From positions 248,001 through 312,000 of the forward strand of contig CAWJDP010000004.1 in the NCBI GenBank assembly GCA_963841715.1: a stretch of DNA of 64,000 nucleotides, read 5' to 3'. The DNA comes from DASPWW01 sp963841715 (lineage in GTDB: Bacteria; Actinomycetota; Thermoleophilia; Solirubrobacterales; 70-9). Every line of letters starts with the position of its first letter. Positions within the stretch are counted from its first letter, which is position 1. The translations under genes and the position numbers were made by a program. Below are positions 51,299 through 59,635 of this stretch, one piece after another. Under the pieces are notes generated by a model that was not told the DNA's origin, made no database searches, and was given only the letters and a program-made list of their open reading frames with translations.

Positions 51299-51863
51299 CT
51301 AGCCCTCGGAAGGGTCGGCGCCGTTCGCGCCCTCGGCCGCCGGGGCCTCGGCGGCTCGGTTGCCTCGGCTGCCTCGGCGAGCTCGGCGGGCTCAGCCGCC
51401 TCGGGCTCAGCCGCGGGAGCGCCGTTCTCGGTCGCCTCGGGCTGCGCGTCAGCCCCTCCTCGGCCTGGCGCTCCTCGGCCATCTGCGCGGCCTCCGCGGT
51501 GCGGCGCTCGCCGCGCTCCGCCCGCGCGCTCACGCCGGCGGGCTGAGTCGTCGCCGGCGGCGAGGCGATCGGCGCCTGCGGGTCGACCTTGAAGACGCGG
51601 AAGCGCATCACCCCGTCGGTGATCTTGAGGTTGTGATCGAGGTCGTCGAGGAGCCCGCCGTCGGTCGTGAAGCGGAAGAAGCGGTAGTCGGCCTCGGTCC
51701 GCTGGCGGATCTCGTACGCCATCTTGCGCATCCCCCACGATTCGGCATGCCGCAAATCGCCACCGGATTCGATCCGGCCGCGCGTCTCCTGGGTGATCTT
51801 GTCGCGTCGATCCTCGGGCGCGTCGGGATCGAGCATCAGCACTAGTTCGTATTCACCGGCCAA
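51299..51863 (-). CDS. rpsF: 30S ribosomal protein bS6 with Ala/Glu-rich tail, frameshifted
   Basis: The first 95 residues are bS6: Y-E-L-V-L-M-L-D-P-D-A-P-E, then E-S-W-G-M-R-K-M-A-Y-E-I, then Y-R-F-F-R-F-T-T. A long tail follows. In the initial frame it turns into an unusual Arg/Pro-rich sequence. A shift of -1 near 51455 gives the acidic A-D-A-Q-P-E-A-T-E-N-G-A-P-A-A-E, and a second near 51358 leads to A-P-A-A-E-G-A-N-G-A-D-P-S-E-G and a stop at 51299. An acidic Ala/Glu-rich tail is common in actinobacterial bS6. Unlike other breaks in this window these are apparent base losses, so the exact C-terminus is uncertain. Confidence 0.8.
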
Positions 51864-51925
51864 AACGGTCGCCTACTTTAGAGAACAGCCGCTCGCGGGG
51901 GCCGCGGATGCAGCTTTCGCGCCGC

Positions 51926-52975
51926 CTAGTGCCCCTTCTTCGGGAACTTGATCCTGCCGCTCGCGGTAGCCTCGGCGAACGAGTCGCCGCCGCCACCGAG
52001 CGCGGCGCTGGTCGCGACGTCGAGGCGGCGGTGGCGCCGCAGCGCCTTCGCGCCGCGCTTCGTCAATCTCACCGTCGGCTCCAGGATCTCGCCCGCGGGA
52101 ACGATGAGGCTCGTCTGCCCGAGGCGCTTCGGGAGCTTCGGTCGGCTCGTGTCCACCGCCGCCGAGCCGGCGCAGTGGCTGGTCCCGATCGTCATCGGGC
52201 AGGTCACGTCGACGCCGGTCCTGACGACGATCGTGTGCTTCGGGCCCCTGCGCGCGGCCGGCTTCGCCGCTGTCGTCGCGCACGTGGCCTCGAGCGGGCT
52301 CTGCGAGTTGAGCTGGAGGGCGTTCGTCTCGCTCAGCGTCCCGTCATAGAGACGCACGCGGGCCACCTGCCCGCCCGACTCCTCGCCCGTGTTACCGCCG
52401 CTCGTGTTGTCCTTGAACAGCCGCACGCTCCCGGCGGTGAGGATCCCGGCGTTCGGGGTCGTGAGCTGGCGCTGACCGTTCACATACACGTCGTCCGCCG
52501 TCGGGCTGTTCGCGAGCACGACCTCCGCGTACTCGTTCGCGGCGATCGCGGGCGTCGCGGCCTCGTGATCCCCGCCGGCGCGAAAGTCGAGCCGGCCGTC
52601 ATGGACGTAGAGCCCGTCGTCCGAGGTCCCGTCGTGGAAGTCGATCAGGCGCCGGAAGCCGGAGACGTCGGCGAGCTGGAACAGCACCGCGATCGAGTAG
52701 TCGTTGGGGGCGACGAGCGAGCTCGTGTCGAGGCGCAGACCGTTGCCCTGCGGAAAGCCACGGGCCGCGCTCGGGGTGCACCCGATCAGCCCGCCCTCGA
52801 TCGTGTTCCCCGACCCGATGTCGGTTATGTCCGGCGCGCCGGAGACCGACGAGGCCAACGTGTCCTCGAACCGGTAGTCGGCCTTCACGGTGGCGGCGGA
52901 GGCGGCCTGGGCCGTGACCGCCATGGCGAGCGCGGCGACGAATCCGAGCAGACCTGCCCTTCCCCCGTGCGACAT
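51926..52975 (-). CDS. Exported LamG/concanavalin-like protein
   Basis: This 349-residue protein has a signal peptide (M-S-H-G-G-R-A-G-L-L-G-F then a hydrophobic stretch to A-Q-A-A-S-A). A jelly-roll LamG-like domain follows (about residues 28-215): A-D-Y-R-F-E-D-T-L-A, then V-L-F-Q-L-A-D-V-S-G-F and A-R-V-R-L-Y-D-G-T-L-S. The last 100 residues have two Cys pairs and a basic end. It probably binds carbohydrate or another surface ligand. No anchor is seen. It is separated from rpsF by 62 bases on the same strand. Confidence 0.75.
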   Translation of the reverse strand: MSHGGRAGLLGFVAALAMAVTAQAASAATVKADYRFEDTLASSVSGAPDITDIGSGNTIEGGLIGCTPSAARGFPQGNGLRLDTSSLVAPNDYSIAVLFQLADVSGFRRLIDFHDGTSDDGLYVHDGRLDFRAGGDHEAATPAIAANEYAEVVLANSPTADDVYVNGQRQLTTPNAGILTAGSVRLFKDNTSGGNTGEESGGQVARVRLYDGTLSETNALQLNSQSPLEATCATTAAKPAARRGPKHTIVVRTGVDVTCPMTIGTSHCAGSAAVDTSRPKLPKRLGQTSLIVPAGEILEPTVRLTKRGAKALRRHRRLDVATSAALGGGGDSFAEATASGRIKFPKKGH

Positions 52976-53064
52976 CGCCGCCGATGCTACCCGCGACCGG
53001 GGGCGCGGAGCGCCGCCCCGGGCTTACCTCACATGTGCGGGGAAGGCGGATCAGATGGCCAAAC

Positions 53065-53511
53065 GTGGCGCGGATCGCTGGCGTCGCGGCGGCGATCGGC
53101 GCCGCGGTCGCGTTCGGGCCGCGGCTGCTCGGCGGAAGCTCCGCGCCCGCGCCGGATCCCGACGTCGGGCTGTCGGTCACCGGCACCACCGGGGCGACGG
53201 GGCCGCAGGGCTCGCTCGCGAACGAGGATGACTCGGAGCACCGGGGCAAGAAGAACGGGCGCGACTCCCACCGGCGCCACGACCATGCGGCGCACACCCG
53301 TCCGTCGCCGAAGCCGTCACCCCATCACGATCACCACGACGACGATCACCGTCACGGGGGTCACGCCTCGCCCACGCGGGCGACCTCGTCGCCGGCGCCG
53401 AACCCGGCACCGGCGCCCTCCTCCCCGCCCGCCGCCGCCGCGCCGGGGCCGGCCCCCGCCCCCGCGCCGCGTCCGCAGGCCCCGCCGGGCCGCCGCGAGT
53501 TCGGCCCCTAG
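53065..53511 (+). CDS. His/Pro-rich protein with N-terminal hydrophobic segment
   Basis: This protein of about 148 residues has a hydrophobic start (V-A-R-I-A-G-V-A-A-A-I-G-A-A-V-A-F-G) and then T-G-T-T-G-A-T-G-P-Q-G-S, a short collagen-like run. A His/Asp cluster follows (H-H-D-H-H-D-D-D-H-R-H-G-G-H) and the end is Pro/Ala-rich. The His cluster could bind metal. It is low-complexity and no family is recognised, so both the start and the reality of the gene are uncertain. The 3' end overlaps the convergent enoyl-CoA hydratase gene by four bases. Confidence 0.45.
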   Translation: MARIAGVAAAIGAAVAFGPRLLGGSSAPAPDPDVGLSVTGTTGATGPQGSLANEDDSEHRGKKNGRDSHRRHDHAAHTRPSPKPSPHHDHHDDDHRHGGHASPTRATSSPAPNPAPAPSSPPAAAAPGPAPAPAPRPQAPPGRREFGP

Positions 53512-54281
53512 ATCCCCTCGCCGCGCCGCCAGGCGCCCGACTCGTACTGCTCGAGGCCGCCGAACATCTCGCCGGTCCGCAGTGTGTCCATCCCGTGGCG
53601 GTACTCGTTCGCGAGCGCGTCGGGGAGCGAGTGCGACCACTGCTCGTACGAGGACATGCGGTCGCTGCGCAGCGCGGCCTGAGGCTTCGCCCCGATCTCG
53701 TGCGCGAGCGCCGTCGCCGCGGCGAGCGCCTCGCCACTCGGGACGAGCCGGTTCGCGAGCCCGATGCTCATCGCCTCCTCGCCGCCGACACCGCGCCCGG
53801 TGAGGATCATGTCGAGCGCGCGGCTGTGGCCGATCAGGCGCGCGAGCCGGATCGTGCCGCCGTCCATCAGCGGGATCCCCCAGCGCCGGCAGTAGACGCC
53901 GAACACGGCGTCCGCGGCGGCGACGCGGAGGTCGCACCAGACGGCGATCTCGAGCCCGCCCGCCGCGGCCGTGCCCTCGACGGCGGCGATGACCGGCTTT
54001 CGAAGCAGCATTCGGGTCGGGCCGATCGGCCCGTCGCCGTCGGGCTCGACGCGGCTCGCCCGCGGCGCGCCCTCCTCCCGCATCGCCTTGAGATCAGCGC
54101 CGGCGCAGAACTTGCCGCCGGCGCCGGTGAGCACGGCGATCGCGAGCGCGTCGTCGGCGTCGAAGCTGCGAAACGCGTCCGCGAGCTCCTCGGCGGTCGG
54201 GCGGTCGATTGCGTTCGCGACGTCCGGGCGGTCGATCGTGACGACGACAACCGAACCGTCGACCTCGTATCCGATCCCCAT
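53508..54281 (-). CDS. Enoyl-CoA hydratase/isomerase family protein
   Basis: This 257-residue crotonase-fold protein has oxyanion-hole segments FCAGADLKAM and E-G-T-A-A-A-G-G-L-E-I-A. The catalytic Glu positions of hydratases are only partly evident (W-G-I-P-L-M-D-G-G-T), so it could be a hydratase, isomerase or hydrolase of acyl-CoA. ATG 54281 follows a strong GAGGAGGAGAGGGAG Shine-Dalgarno. It lies 26 bases after otsA and is probably co-transcribed with the trehalose genes. Confidence 0.88.
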   Translation of the reverse strand: MGIGYEVDGSVVVVTIDRPDVANAIDRPTAEELADAFRSFDADDALAIAVLTGAGGKFCAGADLKAMREEGAPRASRVEPDGDGPIGPTRMLLRKPVIAAVEGTAAAGGLEIAVWCDLRVAAADAVFGVYCRRWGIPLMDGGTIRLARLIGHSRALDMILTGRGVGGEEAMSIGLANRLVPSGEALAAATALAHEIGAKPQAALRSDRMSSYEQWSHSLPDALANEYRHGMDTLRTGEMFGGLEQYESGAWRRGEGI

Positions 54282-54307
54282 CTCCCTCTCCTCCTCGTCA
54301 CGCGCCG

Positions 54308-55777
54308 TCAGTTGACCGGCGAGCGGCCCTCTTGCTTTGCCCGGATGTCGGCGAGCTGGTCGTCGACCCAGACCCCGGGGTCGCGGTCTTCGACGATCTC
54401 GCGCAGCCTGTTGGCGCGGATCGCCTTCTCCTCGGGGTCCATGGTCAGCGCGCGGAAGATCGCGTCGGCCTGCTCCTGGATGTCGAACGGGTTCACCGAC
54501 AGCGCGCAGTCGCCGAGCTCCTCGTGGGCGCCCGTGTTCTCGGACAGCATCACTACGCCGTCGCGGGTGTTCACCGCCGGAGCCTCCTTCGCGACCAGGT
54601 TCATGCCGTCGAAGAGCGCGTTGACGATCAGCAGGTCGCACTGCTTGTAGCGTGCGACCGCCTCCTCGAAGTTGTCGTAGATCCGCAGGTCGATCGGCAT
54701 CCAGTCTGTCGTCCCGTGGCGGTGGTTGACGACGGCGACCAGCGCCTCGATCCGCTCCAGGTACTCGGCGTACTGCGGCACGTCCTGGCGCGAGGGCTGG
54801 AGGTGGGCGACGAACGTGACCCGCTCGCGGAACTCGGGGTGCTGGTCGAGGAAGACGTCGAAGGCCGTGAAGCCGCGGAGGACGTTCTTCGACAGGTCGG
54901 CGCGGTCGACGCGCAGCAGCAGGTGGTCGCGGCGCCGCGCGAGGACCTCGCGCTCGTACACCGCGACCTCCTCCGAGGCGGCCGCGGCGCGCAGCCGCCC
55001 GGCATCGATCGCCATCGGGTAGGCGCGGACCCATGTCTCGCCGCCGGCGTGATGGACGACGCCGCGCTCGTAGTCGACGTCGAGCTCCATCAACTCGGAG
55101 CAGCAGGCGAGGAAGTTGCGGCAGTAGGCCCTGGTGTGGAAGCCGATGATGTCGTTGGCGAGCATCCCGAGGTAGACCTCCTCGCGCATCGCACCCGGGA
55201 GGATCCGCCACGAGTCCGGCTGCGACCACGGGATGTGGACGAAGTGGTGCAGGAACGCGTCCGGGCGCCGCGCCCTGATCTCCGCGGGGCAGGTGTAGAG
55301 GTGGTAGTCGTGGAGCATCACGAGCGGCGACGGCTGGCCCTCGATCTGGCCCACGACCGCCTCGGCGATGTCCTCGTTGACGACCTTGTAGCCCTGCGCC
55401 CAGGCGTCGATCTCCTCGCGGCGAATGTCGGGAGCGTTCGAGAGGTCCCAGAGGTAGTGCTGGATGAACCACAGGATCGGGTTCGCGATCACGTTGTAGA
55501 ACTGGTCGTAGGCGTCGGGGTCGCTCTCGACCATCAGCACCTCGTAGTCGATCCCGCCGAGCGACACGTCGACCGGCCCCCCGGCCTCGGAGCTGACGAC
55601 GATGTCCTCGTCGGTCATCGCCGACGCGATCCACAGCGCCTTGCGGTGCGAGACGAGCTCCGAGAGCGCGGTCACGAGCCCGCCGCCGCCGCGGCGCACG
55701 GTCCGCTCGCCGCCGGGACCGAGCTCGAACTGGGCCGGGCCGCGGTTGGAGACGATCACGAGGCGCTCGTCGTTCAC
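54308..55777 (-). CDS. otsA: Trehalose-6-phosphate synthase
   Basis: This 489-residue GT20 enzyme makes trehalose 6-phosphate from UDP- or GDP-glucose and glucose 6-phosphate. Motifs include V-S-N-R-G-P, G-G-G-G-L-V-T-A-L, the acceptor-site region W-F-I-Q-H-Y-L-W and H-D-Y-H-L-Y. R-V-D-R-A-D-L-S-K-N-V-L-R-G and the nucleotide-binding D-G-M-N-L-V-A-K-E follow. The start overlaps the treT stop by four bases. No trehalose-phosphatase gene (otsB) is in the window. Confidence 0.94.
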   Translation of the reverse strand: MNDERLVIVSNRGPAQFELGPGGERTVRRGGGGLVTALSELVSHRKALWIASAMTDEDIVVSSEAGGPVDVSLGGIDYEVLMVESDPDAYDQFYNVIANPILWFIQHYLWDLSNAPDIRREEIDAWAQGYKVVNEDIAEAVVGQIEGQPSPLVMLHDYHLYTCPAEIRARRPDAFLHHFVHIPWSQPDSWRILPGAMREEVYLGMLANDIIGFHTRAYCRNFLACCSELMELDVDYERGVVHHAGGETWVRAYPMAIDAGRLRAAAASEEVAVYEREVLARRRDHLLLRVDRADLSKNVLRGFTAFDVFLDQHPEFRERVTFVAHLQPSRQDVPQYAEYLERIEALVAVVNHRHGTTDWMPIDLRIYDNFEEAVARYKQCDLLIVNALFDGMNLVAKEAPAVNTRDGVVMLSENTGAHEELGDCALSVNPFDIQEQADAIFRALTMDPEEKAIRANRLREIVEDRDPGVWVDDQLADIRAKQEGRSPVN

Positions 55778-57009
55778 AGGTCGAGCTCCCCGAGCAGCAC
55801 GAGCCAGTCACGCAGCAGCCGCGGCGTGAGGAACTTCGCGCGCGCGTTCTCCTTCCCGGCGCGTCCGAGCCGCTTGCCGAGCTCGGGATCGCGCAGCACC
55901 TCCCCGCAGCGCTCGGCGGTCTCCTCCGGTGTGGAGACGAGGTAGCCGCTGACCCCGTTGTCGATCTGGATCGGGATCCCGCCGACCTTCCCGGCGATCG
56001 TCGGCCTCCCCTTCCACAGCGACTCGGTCACGGTGAGACCGAAGCCCTCGCGGATCGACTTCTGGACGACGACGTCGGCCTGCGACTGGAAGGCGTTCAC
56101 CTCGATCGCCCCGACGTTGTTGAGGTTGTTGAGGATCTTGATGTCAGGATCGCCGTCCGCGTAGCGCAGCGTCTTGTGGAAGAACTCCCAGCCCTCGGGG
56201 TCGTCGGTGGCCATCGAGCCGACGAGCGCGAGCTGGACCTCGGGCTGGCGCTCGTGGACGAGCCGGTAGGCATCGATCACCCCGATCGGGTCCTTCCAGG
56301 GATCGAACCGCGACACCTGGCAGATCAGCGGCCGGTCGACGTCGATCCCGAACTGGTCGCAGACGAACGCCGCGTCCTCGGGCGAGAGCGCCATGTTCTT
56401 CGGTGAAAGCGGGTCGATTGCGGGCGGCATGATCCTCCTCACCCCACCGTCGAGCCCGGCTGGAACGTACTCCTCCATGTGCCAGACCGAGGCGTCGTAC
56501 TCGGCGATCAGCGGCTTCAACCGATCCAGGGTCGCCGGGTTCGGCTCCGAGAGGTCGATGTGGCAGCGCCAGATCCATCGCTTCGCGCGCTCGAGCGCGT
56601 TACGGCGCAGCGCCGCCGGCTGGGGGTCGTGGACCACGATCGCGTCCCAGTCGCTGTCGAGGCTGCCCGCGTTCATCGCGTTGTACGCGAAGAACACCTC
56701 CCACTGCTCCTCGTTCAGCGTCTCCTCGTCACCCTGGAGCGAGTTGTGGAGCAGCTTCGTGACGTTGAAGAACTCCTCGCGGCCGAGGATCACCTGCCAG
56801 TGGACGTCGAGCCCGACGTCGTTCATCAGCGGCACGAGCGTGTAGAGGATCTCCGAGACGCCGCCGCCGAACGCGGTCGCGCTGACGTGGAGGATCCGCT
56901 TGCCCTCGAGCGCCGCCGCGCGCTCGCGGATCTCGGCGACGAGGTCGCGCCCGCACAGGTGCGTGTAGTCGGCGAGCGGCCGCTGGCCGAGACTGATCTC
57001 CTGGAGCAC
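55774..57009 (-). CDS. treT: Trehalose synthase TreT (glycosyltransferring)
   Basis: This 411-residue GT4 enzyme matches TreT, which joins NDP-glucose and glucose to trehalose (reversible). Motifs are N-terminal V-S-A-T-A-F-G-G-G-V-S-E-I-L, D-P-Q-P-A-A-L, Q-V-S-R-F-D-P-W-K-D-P and the E-x7-E motif in R-E-G-F-G-L-T-V-T-E. It forms an operon with otsA and so offers a second route to trehalose. GTG 57009 has TAGCCT 6 bases upstream, a weak leaderless promoter candidate. Confidence 0.9.
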   Translation of the reverse strand: MLQEISLGQRPLADYTHLCGRDLVAEIRERAAALEGKRILHVSATAFGGGVSEILYTLVPLMNDVGLDVHWQVILGREEFFNVTKLLHNSLQGDEETLNEEQWEVFFAYNAMNAGSLDSDWDAIVVHDPQPAALRRNALERAKRWIWRCHIDLSEPNPATLDRLKPLIAEYDASVWHMEEYVPAGLDGGVRRIMPPAIDPLSPKNMALSPEDAAFVCDQFGIDVDRPLICQVSRFDPWKDPIGVIDAYRLVHERQPEVQLALVGSMATDDPEGWEFFHKTLRYADGDPDIKILNNLNNVGAIEVNAFQSQADVVVQKSIREGFGLTVTESLWKGRPTIAGKVGGIPIQIDNGVSGYLVSTPEETAERCGEVLRDPELGKRLGRAGKENARAKFLTPRLLRDWLVLLGELDL

Positions 57010-57093
57010 GGCGCAAGGCTACTTGGCGGGTGCGTGGACGCCAGGCGGAGGGCGGCCCTCCCTGGTTGGCGGCCACGCGCATGCTGCGAGCGG

Positions 57094-57099
57094 GATACT
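57094..57099 (+). promoter_or_regulatory. -10 box of the third SnoaL-like gene
   Basis: GATACT lies 8 bases before ATG 57108 in the block GCGGGATACTGACCGGCG, which parallels those before the two paralogues 22 kb away. Confidence 0.5.
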
Positions 57100-57107
57100 G
57101 ACCGGCG

Positions 57108-57509
57108 ATGTCGCAGGAGAACGTCGAGGAGGTGCGCCGGGCCACCGACGCGTACAACCGACGTGACCTCGGCGGGACCTTCGAGAACTGGGCGCCCGAT
57201 GCGGTGTTGGACTGGTCCAACTCACGCGGACCCGATACGGGCGTCTATCGAGGGCTCGAGGAAATCCGGGCGTTCTGGCGGCGTTTCCTTGAGACATGGG
57301 AGGTGGTTCGGGTTGAGCTGGATGACCCGGTAGAGGTCGAGGACGGCGTCGTGGTGGTGGAGAACGTGACGTACCTTCGCGGGCGCGACGGCATCGAGAC
57401 CGAGGCACGAAGCGCCTTGTTGATCACATTTCGGGACGGCCAACAGACCTCGCTGACGCTCTACCAGACGATGCGAGAAGCCCTGGACGCCGTTGGGGCG
57501 CGCGAGTAG
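57108..57509 (+). CDS. SnoaL/NTF2-like protein, paralogue 3
   Basis: This 133-residue protein begins M-S-Q-E-N-V-E-E-V-R-R-A-T-D-A-Y-N-R-R-D. It shows the family core V-L-D-W-S-N-S-R and V-Y-R-G-L-E-E-I-R-A-F-W, with a C-terminal R-E-A-L-D-A-V-G-A-R-E. It is closer to the widespread actinobacterial SnoaL-like group than paralogue 1 and lies alone between treT (divergent) and the monophosphatase gene (convergent). Function is unknown; ligand binding or isomerase activity is possible. Confidence 0.85.
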   Translation: MSQENVEEVRRATDAYNRRDLGGTFENWAPDAVLDWSNSRGPDTGVYRGLEEIRAFWRRFLETWEVVRVELDDPVEVEDGVVVVENVTYLRGRDGIETEARSALLITFRDGQQTSLTLYQTMREALDAVGARE

Positions 57510-57512
57510 GGC

Positions 57513-58436
57513 CTACGCCTTCAGTCGCTCGATCCCCGCGTCGACTGCGGTGAGGAGCTTCGCGTGCAGCGCGGGGGTCGCCGCGGCGATCACCGAGATT
57601 TGGAACTCGGGGCCGGCACCGAGGAGCCGGCGCGGGCCGAGCGGCTCGCCGCGCGCGTCGGTGACGACCGCGCCCGCCTCCTCGAGGCACAGCGTCGCCG
57701 CCGCGACGTCGTAGGGGGAGTTGTTGAGGATCGCCCCGCGCCCGACACGCTCGAAGCGCTCGCGCATCCCCGGCACCTCCTCGACCAGTCGCGGGCCGGG
57801 CTCGACGTAGGCGTCGAGCTGGCCGGTCGCGATCCGCGTCATGTCGTAGCAAGCCGAGCCGAGCTCGAAGCTCGCGCCGCCGGTCGACGAGGCGTCGATC
57901 AGCTCCCCGATCACCTCGGCCATCGGGACCGCCGGGCGGCCGCGGAGCCCGTACACCCACAGCATCCGATCTACGTCCTCGTTTGCCGACAGCGCCGCCG
58001 GCGGGTCGAGGCCCTCGCCGCGACGCGCGAGGAAGCGCGTCCCCGACTTGATCTCGACGATGCAGCCGACCTCGGCGTCGCCGAGCGTCGCCTCGGGCCG
58101 CATCGGGGCGCCGGCGACCGACACGCACGCCGCCTCGAAACCCGCGATCGCCGGCCGCGTGCCGTCGATCGGGTCGACGACGAGCACCCACTCCGCATCG
58201 CCGGCGGGAGTTACGAGCCCGCGGTCCTCGGAGTAGAACGCGACTTCGGGCGCGCGCTCGGCGAGGAACGATTCCATCAACGACTCTGCGCGCTCGTCGA
58301 TCGCGAACGTGATGTCCCCGCCGACCGCGCCGCCCGAATGCTCGCGGCCCTCGCGGCGCCCGATCAGCGGCGCGACCTCGTCGCGGATCGCCGCGGCGAG
58401 CGCGGCGGCGAGCTCCGCGAGCTCCCCCCGATTCAC
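57513..58436 (-). CDS. Inositol monophosphatase family protein
   Basis: This 307-residue Mg-dependent phosphatase has the second metal motif V-D-P-I-D-G-T-R and the first acidic motif Y-S-E-D-R-G. The C-terminal metal site is expected in S-P-Y-D-V-A-A-A, where the usual W-D is replaced by Y-D. Substrates in this family include inositol phosphates, fructose 1,6-bisphosphate and PAP. GTG 58436 overlaps the HtrA-like gene stop (GTGA), so it is the last gene of the two-component operon. Confidence 0.88.
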   Translation of the reverse strand: MNRGELAELAAALAAAIRDEVAPLIGRREGREHSGGAVGGDITFAIDERAESLMESFLAERAPEVAFYSEDRGLVTPAGDAEWVLVVDPIDGTRPAIAGFEAACVSVAGAPMRPEATLGDAEVGCIVEIKSGTRFLARRGEGLDPPAALSANEDVDRMLWVYGLRGRPAVPMAEVIGELIDASSTGGASFELGSACYDMTRIATGQLDAYVEPGPRLVEEVPGMRERFERVGRGAILNNSPYDVAAATLCLEEAGAVVTDARGEPLGPRRLLGAGPEFQISVIAAATPALHAKLLTAVDAGIERLKA

Positions 58437-59635
58437 CCCGCGGGGGTGTGCAGGGGCCGCTCGCCGAGCGTCACGTCGACATCCGAGGTGTCGCCGTCGC
58501 GGAGCACCTGGAGCGTCACCGTGTCGCCCGGGTTGTGCTGGGCGATCAGGCTCGAGAGATCACTAGGGTTGACGATCTTGTGGCCGTCGACCGCGAGGAT
58601 GACGTCGCCTCCGGCGTCGACCTCCTGTCCCTGGAAGCGGATCTTCTGGTTGCCTCCCTTTATCCCGGCCTTCGCCGCGGGCCCACCGTGTACGACCTGT
58701 GAGACGAGCGCCCCGGCGGGGCTGTCGATCCCGAGCCTCTGCGCGAGCTGCGGGTAGAGCGCCTGCGTCGAGACGCCGATGTAGGCGTACTTGACCTCGC
58801 CGTTCTGGCGCAGCTGGTCGAGCGAGCGCTTGACCAGCGACACCGGCACCGCAAAGCCGACGCCCTCGCCCCCGCCCGATGTCGTGTTGATCTGCTGGTT
58901 GATTCCGATCACCTGTGCGTCGGCGTTCAGCAGCGGGCCGCCGGAGTTCCCGGGGTTGATCGAGGCATCGGTCTGGATCGCGTTGTCGATCTGGAAGTCG
59001 GTCAGCGAGTCGACGGTTCGGTCGGTCGCGGAGACGACGCCGACCGAGAGCGACTGCTCCTCCCCGAACGGGCTCCCGATCGCCGCGACCGGGTCACCCA
59101 CCTTGACGCTTGTGCTGTCGCCGAGCTGGAGCGGATCGAGATGGAGGCCGGAGGTGTCGATCTTCAGCAGCGCGACGTCGCTCTGCGGGTCGTAGCCGAC
59201 GATGTGCGCCGCGACCTGGTTGCGGTCCTGGAACTCGACGTAGACCTCCTTCGCCGCATGGATCGGCCCACCGCCGCCCGCCTCGGCGTCGGTGACGACG
59301 TGCGCGTTGGTCGCGATCTCGCCGTCGGAGCCGATCACGAACCCGGAGCCCTGGCCCCCGCTCGGCTTGCCGCCGAGCAGGCTCGACCCGCCGCCGCCGA
59401 ACACGGAGCGGATCGTGACCACGCCCGGTGCGACCTTGTCGTAGATCGCCTGCGGGCTGAAGGCGCCGTTCGAAGCCTGGACGATCACCTTCTCGCGCCC
59501 TGAGCTGGAGGTCGTCGTCGTGCCCGAGCCCGATGTCGAGCCGTCACCCCCGCCGCAGCCCGCGATCGGAAGCGCGACGGCGACCGCGGCCAGGCAAACG
59601 GCCAGCCGCAGGCGCGATCCGCCGGTCACCTTCAC
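58433..59635 (-). CDS. HtrA-like serine protease with PDZ domain (PepD/DegP type)
   Basis: This 400-residue protease has an N-terminal lipobox-like segment L-P-I-A-G-C-G-G-G, so it may be lipid-anchored. The triad is His in A-T-N-A-H-V-V-T, Asp in Q-S-D-V-A-L-L-K and Ser in P-G-N-S-G-G-P-L. A PDZ domain occupies the last 100 residues. It acts in extracytoplasmic protein quality control. Its position after a regulator and a kinase mirrors mprA-mprB-pepD in mycobacteria, where the regulator controls the protease. GTG 59635 overlaps the kinase stop. Confidence 0.93.
   Translation of the reverse strand: MKVTGGSRLRLAVCLAAVAVALPIAGCGGGDGSTSGSGTTTTSSSGREKVIVQASNGAFSPQAIYDKVAPGVVTIRSVFGGGGSSLLGGKPSGGQGSGFVIGSDGEIATNAHVVTDAEAGGGGPIHAAKEVYVEFQDRNQVAAHIVGYDPQSDVALLKIDTSGLHLDPLQLGDSTSVKVGDPVAAIGSPFGEEQSLSVGVVSATDRTVDSLTDFQIDNAIQTDASINPGNSGGPLLNADAQVIGINQQINTTSGGGEGVGFAVPVSLVKRSLDQLRQNGEVKYAYIGVSTQALYPQLAQRLGIDSPAGALVSQVVHGGPAAKAGIKGGNQKIRFQGQEVDAGGDVILAVDGHKIVNPSDLSSLIAQHNPGDTVTLQVLRDGDTSDVDVTLGERPLHTPAG

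Noticed and set aside
53065..53511. Collagen-like protein
   Set aside because: Only one short G-x-x run (G-T-T-G-A-T-G-P-Q-G) is present, too little for a collagen helix.
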